A stretch of 50,763 nucleotides of DNA from Tenderia sp965602225 (lineage in GTDB: Bacteria; Pseudomonadota; Gammaproteobacteria; Tenderiales; Tenderiaceae), in contig CBFCYE010000020.1 in NCBI GenBank assembly GCA_965602225.1, positions 1 through 50,763 on the forward strand. Reading direction: 5' to 3'. The translations under genes and the position numbers were made by a program. A model generated the notes under the pieces. The model was not told the origin of the DNA and searched no databases. It saw only the letters and a list, made by a program, of their open reading frames with translations. How positions within the stretch are numbered: the stretch's first letter is position 1; each line of letters opens with the position of its first letter. Positions 9,450-18,476 of this stretch are shown here, in pieces.

Positions 9450-10010
9450 TCAACTATACTTTTGATCAATTTCAACTATGCCCTGGCGCTTTAGGTGCTC
9501 CATCAACTTTTTTACCACGGAGCGGACACTTTCTTCGCCAGTTTCCATAACAATATCGGCCACATCCCGATACAAGGGGTCACGCAGGGCCAACAGCTGC
9601 CTTATCTTTTCCTGCGGATCACCCGCCTGCAGCAGGGGGCGATTGCGATCACGCCCAGTACGCTTATATAACTGCTCGGGGCTAGCACACAAATACACTA
9701 CCACCCCTCGCTGCCGCAATAGATTACGATTATCAGCATCCAGCACAGCACCACCACCCGTTGCCAGAACCAGGTCTTGCCGCTGAGTCAGCTCATCAAT
9801 CACATCTTTTTCGCGCCTTCTAAAACCTTCCTCACCCTCAACATCAAATATTATGGGGATCTTGACGCCAGTGCGGGCAATAATTTCATGATCACTATCA
9901 ACAAATGCCCAGCCCAGAAACTTTGCCAGCTGTTTGCCAATCGTCGTCTTGCCGGCCCCCATAGGACCAACAATGAAGATCTTTTTTGGCTTTGTGGATG
10001 GGTGTGTCAT
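9450..10010 (-). CDS. aroK: Shikimate kinase
   Basis: Phosphorylates shikimate with ATP to shikimate 3-phosphate in aromatic amino-acid biosynthesis. The 186-residue protein has the P-loop GPMGAGKTTIGK near residue 15, the shikimate-binding DSDHEI region, the FRRRE segment and the substrate loop ATGGGAVL, and the lid TGRDRNRPLL. It is the first gene after the strong terminator that closes pilQ, so a separate promoter should lie in 10,011-10,086; it leads the aroK-aroB-dgt-WGR-damX set. The ATG at 10,010 has only a weak ribosome site, but it fits the family length. Confidence 0.97.
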   Translation of the reverse strand: MTHPSTKPKKIFIVGPMGAGKTTIGKQLAKFLGWAFVDSDHEIIARTGVKIPIIFDVEGEEGFRRREKDVIDELTQRQDLVLATGGGAVLDADNRNLLRQRGVVVYLCASPEQLYKRTGRDRNRPLLQAGDPQEKIRQLLALRDPLYRDVADIVMETGEESVRSVVKKLMEHLKRQGIVEIDQKYS

Positions 10011-10086
10011 GAGTTATCGCCGTTGATTCTGCCGTCACGAAGGAGAATTTACCAAAAAACAATAGGTAACTGTTAGCTTCGGCCAT

Positions 10087-10121
10087 AAAAAAAGGGGCCA
10101 TGAGAAATCTCATGGCCCCTT
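10087..10121 (-). terminator. Strong intrinsic terminator after pilQ
   Basis: A perfect 11-bp stem (GGGGCCATGAG / CTCATGGCCCC, loop of four) lies 13 bases past the pilQ stop codon. On the minus strand the stem is followed by seven T residues, the classic Rho-independent form. It separates the pilMNOPQ transcript from aroK, which in many relatives is read through from pilQ. Confidence 0.93.
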
Positions 10122-10133
10122 ACAGTACCACCA

Positions 10134-12308
10134 TTAATTAATAGACAGGCCTTCTTTGATGATTTTCGGTGTAATGAATACCAGCAGCTCTTCCTTGGAA
10201 TCGCGCTTGGTTGTTGAGCGGAACAGAGCGCCGATCAAGGGTAGGTCACCCAGGAATGGCACCTTACTTGTACCATCGTTGCTGATTTCTTCATAAACGC
10301 CACCTAAAACCACAGTCTCACCATTCTCTACCAGCACCTGAGTACTGATTTCACGGGTGTTGATACTTGGAACCCCCGCATAAAGAGCACCAACACTATC
10401 CTTCTTAATCTGCAAATCCATAATAACGCGGTCATCAGGTGTAATCTGTGGCGTCACCGTCAAACTCAACACGGCCTTCTTGAAGGACGTTGACGCGGCC
10501 CCTCCTTCCGTACTTTCCTGATAGGCGATCTCGACACCCTGTTCGATATAGGCCTCTTTCTGGTTGGCGGTAATCAGGCGTGGTGATGACACCACCTCAC
10601 CCTGACCTTCAGCTACCATGGCTGACAATTCAAGATCGACGTTGGTACCAAAAGGCAGCTTGACGAAACTCATCGCAAACGCAGCTGCCGAACCCGTCTC
10701 AGGCGTTGCTGGCAGATTGACATTCAATCGGCCCGGCGCTGTCAGGGTGTCGTTGTTAACCAGTTGATCTGTCGCTCCCAACGAGCCACTGAACTGACTG
10801 CCGCTGCCGGTGGTATTTGCACCCAAGGTATCCCGAGAGACGCCAAAACGAGAGCCTATATCCTTGTTATAACTGCTATTCGCAATAACAAGGCGAGCCT
10901 CAATCAACACCTGGCGCACCGGAATATCCAGCTTAGAGATCAAACGGTGAATCTCTTCCAAAGACGTCGCAGTATCCTGAATCAACAACGTATTGGTGCG
11001 CGCATCAATCGTGACATTGCCACGCGCTGATAACAGTGAGCTTTTCTCGCCCTTCAACATCATGGCGACCTCATCTGCCTTGGCATAATTGATTTGCAAC
11101 ATCTCTGAATAGAGCGGCTCCAGCTCTTTAATCTGCTGCGAAGCTTCCAGCTCAGATTTCTCACGATCTGCAATCTCCTGTGACGGCGCTACAAACAACA
11201 GATTGCCGGTCTTTCTCACGCCCAAGCCCTTGGTCTTAAGAATAATGTCTAGAGCCTGATCCCAGGGCACATTCTGCAGTCGCAACGTCACACTACCGGC
11301 AACCGTATCGCTGGTGACCAGATTCATTTCGGTAAAATCCGCAATCAACTGCAACACCGCACGCACTTCGATATTCTGAAAGTTCAAAGACAGACGTTCG
11401 CCGACAAAACCACCCTCATCACCCTGACGTCGCAGGTCTTCCAAGGTTGGCTCAACAGATTTTTTGATCTCAACCGTCAATAGGTCACCAGACTGATAAG
11501 CCATATGCTCAAACTTATCCTTGGCACTGATGACAATACGGACATTACCGCCCTGGCGAAAAGTATCGATCATAGTTACCGGCGTGGCAAAATCGACCAC
11601 ATCAAGGCGTTGCTCCAACTCCGTAGCTATGCTGCTATCAATAAAATCCAGCGCCAGCTTGCCGCCCTGCTCCTGGATATTGACGCTGGTGCCCGCATCC
11701 GACAAAGTCACCATGATACGCGCCTCACCCTCTTCACCACGACGGAAATCGACACTCTTAATACTGTGACTGGCAGAAATTTCACGACTGGTAAAGACGG
11801 TTGGATCCTTATCAACTGGCGGCGACGCCACCGACATAGCCGCTCCGGTGCTATCCAAAATCACATAAACGTTATTGCCTTCAACGCGCGTTTCATAAGG
11901 CACCAAACGCAACAAATTCAAAACCACTCGGGTTCTACCGCGGGCCTCAACCGCACTAATGCTACGCGCAGCGCCTACGCCAACCTGGGTGGTACGCTGA
12001 GCAAGATTATTGTTCGTTGCCGCAAAGTCCATCGCAATACGGGCTGGATTATCAATAGTGAAACTCAGCGGCTCTGCCGCTGGGCTAGACATGGAAAATT
12101 TAATCTGCACTCGATTACCCGGCAGGCTTGAAACATCAACAGCCTCCAGCGAGTTTTCAGCCGCAGCCTCTTCGGCGTTGACCTGCCCTACAGATAGACC
12201 TAACAGCAGCATGGCCATCAATGTAAATCGTTGCATCATCTTATGGCTCCAAAAATCTCGCTTCATCATCGCCTGCTCACCCATATTCCCGATTCGTCTC
12301 ATTGTCAT
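10134..12308 (-). CDS. pilQ: Type IV pilus outer-membrane secretin PilQ
   Basis: PilQ forms the ring-shaped outer-membrane channel through which the type IV pilus extends. The 724-residue protein has a long N-terminal leader with a hydrophobic core (LMAMLLLGLSVGQVNA). Two AMIN domains follow (about 55-150 and 185-285) that would bind peptidoglycan, then a secretin/TonB short domain with LSLNFQNIEVRAVLQLIADF, N-domains, and the secretin pore ending LLVFITPKIIKEG. It is the last gene of pilMNOPQ, 13 bases after pilP, and is closed by a strong terminator. The ATG at 12,308 follows AGGGA; an internal ATG (MMKRDFW) is a possible alternative start. Identification is certain. Confidence 0.97.
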   Translation of the reverse strand: MTMRRIGNMGEQAMMKRDFWSHKMMQRFTLMAMLLLGLSVGQVNAEEAAAENSLEAVDVSSLPGNRVQIKFSMSSPAAEPLSFTIDNPARIAMDFAATNNNLAQRTTQVGVGAARSISAVEARGRTRVVLNLLRLVPYETRVEGNNVYVILDSTGAAMSVASPPVDKDPTVFTSREISASHSIKSVDFRRGEEGEARIMVTLSDAGTSVNIQEQGGKLALDFIDSSIATELEQRLDVVDFATPVTMIDTFRQGGNVRIVISAKDKFEHMAYQSGDLLTVEIKKSVEPTLEDLRRQGDEGGFVGERLSLNFQNIEVRAVLQLIADFTEMNLVTSDTVAGSVTLRLQNVPWDQALDIILKTKGLGVRKTGNLLFVAPSQEIADREKSELEASQQIKELEPLYSEMLQINYAKADEVAMMLKGEKSSLLSARGNVTIDARTNTLLIQDTATSLEEIHRLISKLDIPVRQVLIEARLVIANSSYNKDIGSRFGVSRDTLGANTTGSGSQFSGSLGATDQLVNNDTLTAPGRLNVNLPATPETGSAAAFAMSFVKLPFGTNVDLELSAMVAEGQGEVVSSPRLITANQKEAYIEQGVEIAYQESTEGGAASTSFKKAVLSLTVTPQITPDDRVIMDLQIKKDSVGALYAGVPSINTREISTQVLVENGETVVLGGVYEEISNDGTSKVPFLGDLPLIGALFRSTTKRDSKEELLVFITPKIIKEGLSIN

Positions 12309-12321
12309 GCTTCCCTAGGGA

Positions 12322-12876
12322 TCACTCCGCTACAGCCAAAGAGGCCGGTCGCTGAATCCAGGCCCCCAGGCCATCCGGCACAACCTCAATCAATTCTATT
12401 TTGTCCTGACTTACCGCTGTCACCTGGCCATAATTCTGCCCCAGATAATTACCTATCACTATTCTCGAAACCAGCCCATCGGGAGAACTAACCAACGCCG
12501 AACTCTTGCCACCCTTGGACATTGTTCCCACCATCCGCAGAGTATCCAGAGGGAAGGCTTCCAGCGATTCACGCCGACGCCCCAAATCTGGCTGTATGCC
12601 ACCGTCACTATCCGCCTGTTTTCTATCTTTCGCGGCAAGCACGGCCTTGGTCTCCCATGACATAAAAGGGTCACCAAAATCATTGACCGAATAAACAAAA
12701 CTCTCAACCGGAACAAATTCCGGCAATGGTTTTATACGCCCCTTGCTGCCTGTTTTCACTTCTTCAATGTAGGCTTGAAGATCTGCATTATCACCACCAC
12801 TACAACCCACCAGCAACGAAGCCATAACCACGATCATGGCAAGACTTACTGAGTTCTGCCGCCATCTTATGCTCAT
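12322..12876 (-). CDS. pilP: Type IV pilus assembly lipoprotein PilP
   Basis: PilP is an inner-membrane lipoprotein that links the PilN-PilO dimer to the PilQ secretin across the periplasm. The 184-residue protein has a lipoprotein signal peptide ending in the lipobox LLVGC at about residue 25. An unstructured stretch follows, with FVPVESFVYSVNDFGDPF, and then the compact beta domain with LDTLRMVGTMSKGGKSSALV and VVPDGLGAWIQRPASL. Its ATG overlaps the pilO stop codon by four bases (ATGA), implying coupled translation. Confidence 0.96.
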   Translation of the reverse strand: MSIRWRQNSVSLAMIVVMASLLVGCSGGDNADLQAYIEEVKTGSKGRIKPLPEFVPVESFVYSVNDFGDPFMSWETKAVLAAKDRKQADSDGGIQPDLGRRRESLEAFPLDTLRMVGTMSKGGKSSALVSSPDGLVSRIVIGNYLGQNYGQVTAVSQDKIELIEVVPDGLGAWIQRPASLAVAE

Positions 12877-13466
12877 TGCCCATCCTCCAGATAGCGATAG
12901 GTCTTAGCCGTCGTCGACATCGTCAACTCATCACCCTTAGCTGAAATCTTTATATCATGCAGGGTCACAATCCGGGGCAAAGCAGCAACATCACTGACAA
13001 ACGCACCAAAATCGTGATATCGCCCGGTCACCTTGATATCGATGGGCAGCTCAAAATAAAACTCGGCCGGTTTCTCAGCCTGCGGCTTGAAAAGCTCAAA
13101 CTCCAAACCATTACCCAAACCCGCCTGTGATACATCAACCAACAACTCGGCCACCTCGGTCTTACTCGGCAACTGCCGCAACATCGCCCCAAATGAGCGT
13201 TGCATATCGGCCATTTGCTGCTTGTAGGCATCAAGATTAATCGCCTTTAGCTGCTTGACCTTAAAGGCATCCTTCAATTCGGTCTCTTTCTGCCTTGCCT
13301 GTTCCAGCTCTTCCAGCTGATGCTGGGTGACGAACCAATATCCCGCAGCCAACACCGCCAGACAAACCGCGAGAACAGCTACCCCCTTAACCAGGACTGG
13401 CCATGAACCCGGATCACTTGGATCCAAGCCCTTAAACTGTTCAAAATCGATATTTTTCAGGTTCAT
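12873..13466 (-). CDS. pilO: Type IV pilus inner-membrane protein PilO
   Basis: PilO pairs with PilN to form the periplasmic part of the pilus alignment subcomplex. The 197-residue protein has a short cytoplasmic N-terminus including the sequence FKGLDPSDPGSWP, one transmembrane helix at about 29-47 (VAVLAVCLAVLAAGYWFV), a coiled coil, and a ferredoxin-like periplasmic domain with LELPI-type strands near FYFELPIDIKVTGRYHDFG. It overlaps both neighbours by four bases (ATGA junctions), the usual tight arrangement of this operon. Confidence 0.96.
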   Translation of the reverse strand: MNLKNIDFEQFKGLDPSDPGSWPVLVKGVAVLAVCLAVLAAGYWFVTQHQLEELEQARQKETELKDAFKVKQLKAINLDAYKQQMADMQRSFGAMLRQLPSKTEVAELLVDVSQAGLGNGLEFELFKPQAEKPAEFYFELPIDIKVTGRYHDFGAFVSDVAALPRIVTLHDIKISAKGDELTMSTTAKTYRYLEDGQ

Positions 13467-14041
13467 TTGCTTTCTTCCGCCTTCTTAGCCTCAATCTCTT
13501 CGGGCGTTAACTGCTTGACCTTTAGTGTAAAACTGCTTGAACGGCTACCATTTTTCTCCTGCACCTGAATTACTTCAAGCCTAGGACTATCGAACCACTC
13601 AGACTCGTCAAGATTGCGCATGAATGCCGAAACACGAGCGTTAGACTGCGCCAGCCCCTCAATCGACAATTCCACCCCAGACTGCTCAAACTTTGTCAGA
13701 AACAACCCGTCTGGCAAGGCCAGCACCAACTTATCGAGCATATGCACCACCATCGGCCGGCGGGTTTGCAGCTTTTGAATGACATCCATCCTGTTAAGCA
13801 GCTGTTTCTTCTTTGTCTCCAGCTCCTTAATCTCTTTGATTCGCTCATCAACCTTGGCGATCTCCGCCTCCAAAAAGCTATTACGCGAATTTTGACCATC
13901 AATATTGCCGCTAATATGGACATAGACGTAACCAATAATGGCCAACATCAAAAAAGCAGCGCCAACAAGAATAGAGGTAAACTGACGCTTGCGCTCATTA
14001 CGTAACGCCTCTCTCCAAGGCAATAGGTTGATGCGAGTCAT
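13463..14041 (-). CDS. pilN: Type IV pilus assembly protein PilN
   Basis: PilN is a bitopic inner-membrane protein; its cytoplasmic N-terminus docks in a groove of PilM and its periplasmic part pairs with PilO. The 192-residue protein starts MTRINLLPWREALRNERKR, which contains the conserved INLLPWR docking peptide. A transmembrane helix lies at about 24-43, then a coiled coil (about 58-90) and a periplasmic ferredoxin-like domain. Its ATG shares one base with the pilM stop codon (TAATG), and its stop overlaps pilO by four bases. Confidence 0.97.
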   Translation of the reverse strand: MTRINLLPWREALRNERKRQFTSILVGAAFLMLAIIGYVYVHISGNIDGQNSRNSFLEAEIAKVDERIKEIKELETKKKQLLNRMDVIQKLQTRRPMVVHMLDKLVLALPDGLFLTKFEQSGVELSIEGLAQSNARVSAFMRNLDESEWFDSPRLEVIQVQEKNGSRSSSFTLKVKQLTPEEIEAKKAEESK

Positions 14042-15114
14042 TAGTCAAAACTCCTTAATGCCAATCCGCATGCAATCATTAGTGCGGGAGCATCAGCACC
14101 TAGCTGCTGCGCTTTAATCTTGGAAGAAAGAGACATGTTGGCAAATGGATTAGCCACCGTGGTGGGCACCCCCAGTTTGTCTTCAATCAACTCGTCAATC
14201 CCAGGAATTGAAGCGCAGCCACCAGCTAAAACCACATGATCAACGCTATTGTACTGACTGGAAGAGAAGAAAAACTGTAGCGAACGACTGACCTGCTGGG
14301 TCATTGCATCCTTAAATGGCTGTAACACCTCAGGCACATAATTATCAGGTAAACCACCCTGTTTTTTTGCTAGCCCCGCCTCTTCATAAGAAAGACCATA
14401 ACGACGTTGAATTTCTTCAGTCAGCTGTTTACCACCAAACACCTGTTCGCGGGTATATATCATCTTGAAGTCATGAATCACATTCAAAGTAGTCATGGTG
14501 GCACCGACATCAAGTATCGCCACCGTCAGACCATCACCAGCATCAGTCAATTGCGGCGCGATCAGTTTATAGGCCGCCTCCATGGCATAGGCCTCGACAT
14601 CAACCACCTTGGCAGTCAAACCACCCAGCTCACAGGCCGCTACCCGGATATCGACATTTTCACTGCGAGACGCCGCCAGCAATACTTCAACCGTATCAGA
14701 GGCATCGCCTTCACTAGCATCAGAAGCCCCTAAGATCTGAAAATCCATATTGACCTCATCCAAAGGATAAGGAATGTACTGATCCGCCTCCAGCTCAATC
14801 TGCCCTTCCATCTCATCTTCACTGAGATTTTCCGGCATATTAATCACTTTGGTAATTACAGCAGAACCTGCCACGGCAACGGCCGCAAGCTTTGTCCTGG
14901 TACCAGCACGTTTGACGGCACGATTGATTGCAGCACCGACCGATTCAACATCAGCGATACTCTTTTCCACCACGGCGTGTGGCGGCAAAGGCACAACGGA
15001 GTAACTATCAACCTTGTAACGGCCACCACTCTCGCTGAACTCCAGCAGTTTGACGGCTGTCGCACTTATATCCAGCCCTAACAAGGATGCAGATTTTCGT
15101 TTAAAGAGGTCCAA
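14041..15114 (-). CDS. pilM: Type IV pilus assembly ATPase-fold protein PilM
   Basis: PilM is a cytoplasmic actin-like protein (FtsA fold) that binds ATP and recruits PilN. The 357-residue protein shows the phosphate-1 motif LLGLDISATAVKLLEFS, the phosphate-2 region TVAILDVGATMTTLNVIHD, and the adenosine motif VVLAGGCASIPGIDELIE. It opens the pilMNOPQ operon. The start codon is TTG (15,112-15,114): there is no ATG or GTG in a suitable place, and the encoded MDLFKRKSASLLGLDIS matches the family's usual beginning. The 225 bases to the divergent PBP1a gene must hold promoters for both; I see no convincing consensus. Confidence 0.96.
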   Translation of the reverse strand: MDLFKRKSASLLGLDISATAVKLLEFSESGGRYKVDSYSVVPLPPHAVVEKSIADVESVGAAINRAVKRAGTRTKLAAVAVAGSAVITKVINMPENLSEDEMEGQIELEADQYIPYPLDEVNMDFQILGASDASEGDASDTVEVLLAASRSENVDIRVAACELGGLTAKVVDVEAYAMEAAYKLIAPQLTDAGDGLTVAILDVGATMTTLNVIHDFKMIYTREQVFGGKQLTEEIQRRYGLSYEEAGLAKKQGGLPDNYVPEVLQPFKDAMTQQVSRSLQFFFSSSQYNSVDHVVLAGGCASIPGIDELIEDKLGVPTTVANPFANMSLSSKIKAQQLGADAPALMIACGLALRSFD

Positions 15115-15339
15115 TTTAGAGTTCTCTAATTTATTCCATTAATATGCAGCATTATGCCTTAAGGGTTTATCGGGCATTTAATACCATACTTTATATTTAT
15201 CCTTTATTTCTAGGATTATCCTAAAAATGCCAGATATCTTCATGTAGTATACATCGGAAGAACCAAGACAAACCTTAGTCCGACATCTGCAATATTGCTA
15301 TCAAATTCACATATATAAGATCTCTTTAAAGCGACAACC

Positions 15340-17838
15340 ATGAAGTTTATTCACAAACTAGCTCGCCGTAGCGCTTATCTAGCTTTAATACTTTCGCTGA
15401 CTGGCGCTATCGCTGTGACCTCCACCTACTTTTATCTTGCACCGCAACTGCCTTCCGTTGATGCCTTAAAAGATATTCGTTTTCAGGTGCCGCTTCAGGT
15501 TTATAGCCAAGACAATCAGTTAATCGCCGAGTACGGCAGCAAAAAACGTGACCCGCTTCGTTACGAAGAAATACCAATAACCATGATCAACGCCATCCTT
15601 GCCTCCGAAGATGATAGATTTTTTGAACACCCCGGAGTTGATTACCAGGGCATACTCCGCGCAGTCGCCAAACTTATTACCACGGGTGAAAAAGCCCAGG
15701 GCGGCAGCACCATCACCATGCAGGTAGCACGCAACTTTTTTCTCAGCCGCGAAAAAACCTACCTGCGCAAGATCAATGAAATCTTTCTGTCGTTGAAAAT
15801 TGAACATGAACTCAGTAAAGAACAGATTCTCGAACTTTATCTAAACAAAATCTATTTGGGTAATCGTTCCTACGGCATCGGTAGTGCCGCAAAAATTTAC
15901 TACGGCAAGCCACTACAAGAACTGACCCTGGCTCAATACGCCATGCTGGCCGGCCTGCCCAAGGCTCCATCCGCCTACAACCCTATCGCCAACGCCGAAC
16001 GTGCGCTAATTCGTCGCAACTATGTATTAAAACGCATGCTCACTCTCGGCAAAATCAGTCAGGCAGAACACGATAACGCCAAGGCAGAACCGGTCAGCGC
16101 CAAACTCAACAAACAAAACATTGACCTTGACGCACCATACATCGGCGAAATGGTACGCAGTTACATGTATGACCTGCATGGCGAAGAGGCTTATACCAAC
16201 GGCTACAGGGTATTTGTCACCATTGATCCCAAACTGCAGCTTGCGGCACAAAATGCCCTGCGACAAAACCTGCTCAATTATGAATATCGCCACGGCTTTC
16301 GCGGCCCCGTCGAACACATTGCAATCAGCCCTGAAACTGATAGCAAAATCGTGCTTAAACGTCTCAGGGCTCTCCCTACCGTTGGTAACCTGAAACCAGC
16401 ACTAATACTCCACAGCGAAGCGCAAACCAGCCAAGCGTTACTGGCCAATGGCGAAATAATCAGCCTGCCTTGGCAAGGCCTATCCTGGGCCGCGCCTTAT
16501 CTCGACACCAATCACATTGGCAAAGCGCCTACACTGGCCGAACAAATCGTCACTGGCGGTGACATCGTTTATGTATTACAGAATGACAATGAAGAATGGC
16601 AGCTTGGCCAAATCCCCAATGTTTCCGGCGCCATCATCGCACTAGACCCCAAGGACGGCTCCCTGATCGCGCTGTCCGGTGGCTTTGATTTTTTCTATTC
16701 AAAATTTAACCGCGCAACCCAGGCCAAACGCCAACCCGGATCAAGCTTCAAACCGTTCATCTACTCAGCAGCATTGGAAAAAGGCTTTACCACTGCATCC
16801 CTCATCAATGATGCACCCGTAGTATTTGATGACCCCGGACTAGAAACCTCATGGCGACCTGAAAACTATAGCGGCCGCATCTATGGCCCAACCCGCCTGC
16901 GTGAAGCCATCACCCGCTCACGCAACCTGGTTTCAATCCGGCTGCTGCAAGCCATTGGCGTCCCCTATGCCATTGGCTATGCCCAACGTTTTGGTTTCGA
17001 AGCCAGCCAACTGCCTCGCGACCTATCCCTATCATTAGGCAGCGCCTCGGTAACACCAATGGATATTGCCTCGGCCTATACCATTTTTGCCAATGGCGGT
17101 TTCCGCGTTAAGCCCTATTTCATCCAGCGCATTGAAGACATCAAGGGCAATATCATCTTTGAGGTAGAGCCCGCCATCGCCTGCCTGTCATGTGAGCAAG
17201 CCGCCCTTGCAAGCAGCGCAAATGAGTTCGAACCCACAGCAGATGATCAGTCTAAGACGAGTATCAACGAGACACTAGATACAAACAGTTTAGAGATTGA
17301 TATTGCCGAACCTACACCACAACCCAAGCTGGCTGAACGTGTCATCTCATCGCAAAATGCCTACTTGATGACCAGCATGATGCGCGATGTCGTCAAACGC
17401 GGCACCGCACGGCGCGCCTTACAACTCGGACGCAAAGACCTGGCGGGCAAAACTGGCACAACCAATGATCAACGTGACGCCTGGTTTTCAGGTTTTAACA
17501 GCGAAATGGTCACCATAAGTTGGACCGGCTTTGATGATGGCACACCACTAGGAAGCAAAGAAACAGGTGGCCGCGCATCACTACCCTTGTGGATAGACTT
17601 TATGCGCACCGCACTAAAAGACCGGCCTGAAATCCCACTGGAACAACCTGAAGGCCTGACCACCGTTCGCATCGACCCCAAGACAGGCCTGCTTGCCGCG
17701 CCGAAACAAAAAAATGCCATCTTTGAAATCTTTCGCTCTGAACATGCACCGCAACGACGAGCAGCAGATACCGACGACTCTGTCTCAACACCCGACAGTA
17801 ATAACAACGACGAAACCGCACCTCAATTGCTTTTTTAA
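15340..17838 (+). CDS. mrcA: Penicillin-binding protein 1A (bifunctional transglycosylase/transpeptidase)
   Basis: A class A PBP that polymerises and cross-links peptidoglycan. The 832-residue protein has one N-terminal membrane anchor at about 12-33. A GT51 glycosyltransferase domain follows, with catalytic E90 in ILASEDDRFFEHPG and the QGGSTITMQVARNFFL motif, then an OB-like insertion, then the transpeptidase domain. That domain has active-site Ser468 in SSFK (preceded by QPG), the SRN motif in TRSRNLVSIRL, and KTGT at 704-707. The gene is divergent from pilM, the arrangement seen in many Gammaproteobacteria (ponA/mrcA next to pilM). The ATG at 15,340 fits the anchor; no strong ribosome site is visible. 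Confidence 0.97.
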   Translation: MKFIHKLARRSAYLALILSLTGAIAVTSTYFYLAPQLPSVDALKDIRFQVPLQVYSQDNQLIAEYGSKKRDPLRYEEIPITMINAILASEDDRFFEHPGVDYQGILRAVAKLITTGEKAQGGSTITMQVARNFFLSREKTYLRKINEIFLSLKIEHELSKEQILELYLNKIYLGNRSYGIGSAAKIYYGKPLQELTLAQYAMLAGLPKAPSAYNPIANAERALIRRNYVLKRMLTLGKISQAEHDNAKAEPVSAKLNKQNIDLDAPYIGEMVRSYMYDLHGEEAYTNGYRVFVTIDPKLQLAAQNALRQNLLNYEYRHGFRGPVEHIAISPETDSKIVLKRLRALPTVGNLKPALILHSEAQTSQALLANGEIISLPWQGLSWAAPYLDTNHIGKAPTLAEQIVTGGDIVYVLQNDNEEWQLGQIPNVSGAIIALDPKDGSLIALSGGFDFFYSKFNRATQAKRQPGSSFKPFIYSAALEKGFTTASLINDAPVVFDDPGLETSWRPENYSGRIYGPTRLREAITRSRNLVSIRLLQAIGVPYAIGYAQRFGFEASQLPRDLSLSLGSASVTPMDIASAYTIFANGGFRVKPYFIQRIEDIKGNIIFEVEPAIACLSCEQAALASSANEFEPTADDQSKTSINETLDTNSLEIDIAEPTPQPKLAERVISSQNAYLMTSMMRDVVKRGTARRALQLGRKDLAGKTGTTNDQRDAWFSGFNSEMVTISWTGFDDGTPLGSKETGGRASLPLWIDFMRTALKDRPEIPLEQPEGLTTVRIDPKTGLLAAPKQKNAIFEIFRSEHAPQRRAADTDDSVSTPDSNNNDETAPQLLF

Positions 17839-17840
17839 AA

Positions 17841-18476
17841 ATGGCCAAAAAGTCATCTCACAGCGACCGCAACAAAGACCTGCGCATGCGCAAACAACTA
17901 GCACAAGAGGCCGCGCGACTGATCGCAGACGAAGGCATCAAAGACTTTCATCTTGCCAAACACAAAGCCGCAGAAAGACTACATGCACCACAAACCCACA
18001 ACCTGCCACGCAATGATGAAATTCAACTTGCATTGAACCAATACCAGCGCATCTTCAAGGCCGACACTCAGCCCAAACAACTTCAGCATCTAAGACAGAC
18101 AGCCCTTAATGCCATGCGTTTTTTCAAACAGTTTGAGCCACGACTAGTTGGGGCTGTACTTGATGGTACAGCCAATGAGTTTTCTGAGATTGAGCTACAC
18201 CTGTTTGCTGACTCAACCAAAGAGCTAGCCTTGTTCCTGCTAGATGCAAAAATAACTTTTGAACAATACAGTCAAAACGTCTCTATGCCGAACGGCGAGA
18301 CTATCGAGATTCCAGGCTATCGCCTGGAGATGGATAACACCCCGGTGCTATTACTGATTTTTGATCACAAGGGCTTGCGCCAGGCACCACGCTGCCCGGC
18401 AACGGGTAAACCGATGCAGCGTTTTGGCCTTAATAAAGTCGAAGAATTAATTCAACTGTCAGCGGATTTAGATTAA
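17841..18476 (+). CDS. Conserved hypothetical protein, nucleotidyltransferase-like
   Basis: A 211-residue soluble protein starting two bases after the PBP1a stop codon, so the two are co-transcribed. I recognise it only as a conserved type. The N-terminal half is helical and charged (LAQEAARLIADEGIKDFHLAKHKAAERL). A central stretch, PRLVGAVLDGTANEFSEIEL, recalls the core of a nucleotidyltransferase fold, where a Gly-rich turn precedes an acidic pair, but the usual GS...DxD signature is not intact. The C-terminal end (RCPATGKPMQRFGLNKVEEL) looks like a separate conserved motif. Its stop codon overlaps the convergent gltA stop by four bases. The function is unknown. Confidence 0.72.
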   Translation: MAKKSSHSDRNKDLRMRKQLAQEAARLIADEGIKDFHLAKHKAAERLHAPQTHNLPRNDEIQLALNQYQRIFKADTQPKQLQHLRQTALNAMRFFKQFEPRLVGAVLDGTANEFSEIELHLFADSTKELALFLLDAKITFEQYSQNVSMPNGETIEIPGYRLEMDNTPVLLLIFDHKGLRQAPRCPATGKPMQRFGLNKVEELIQLSADLD

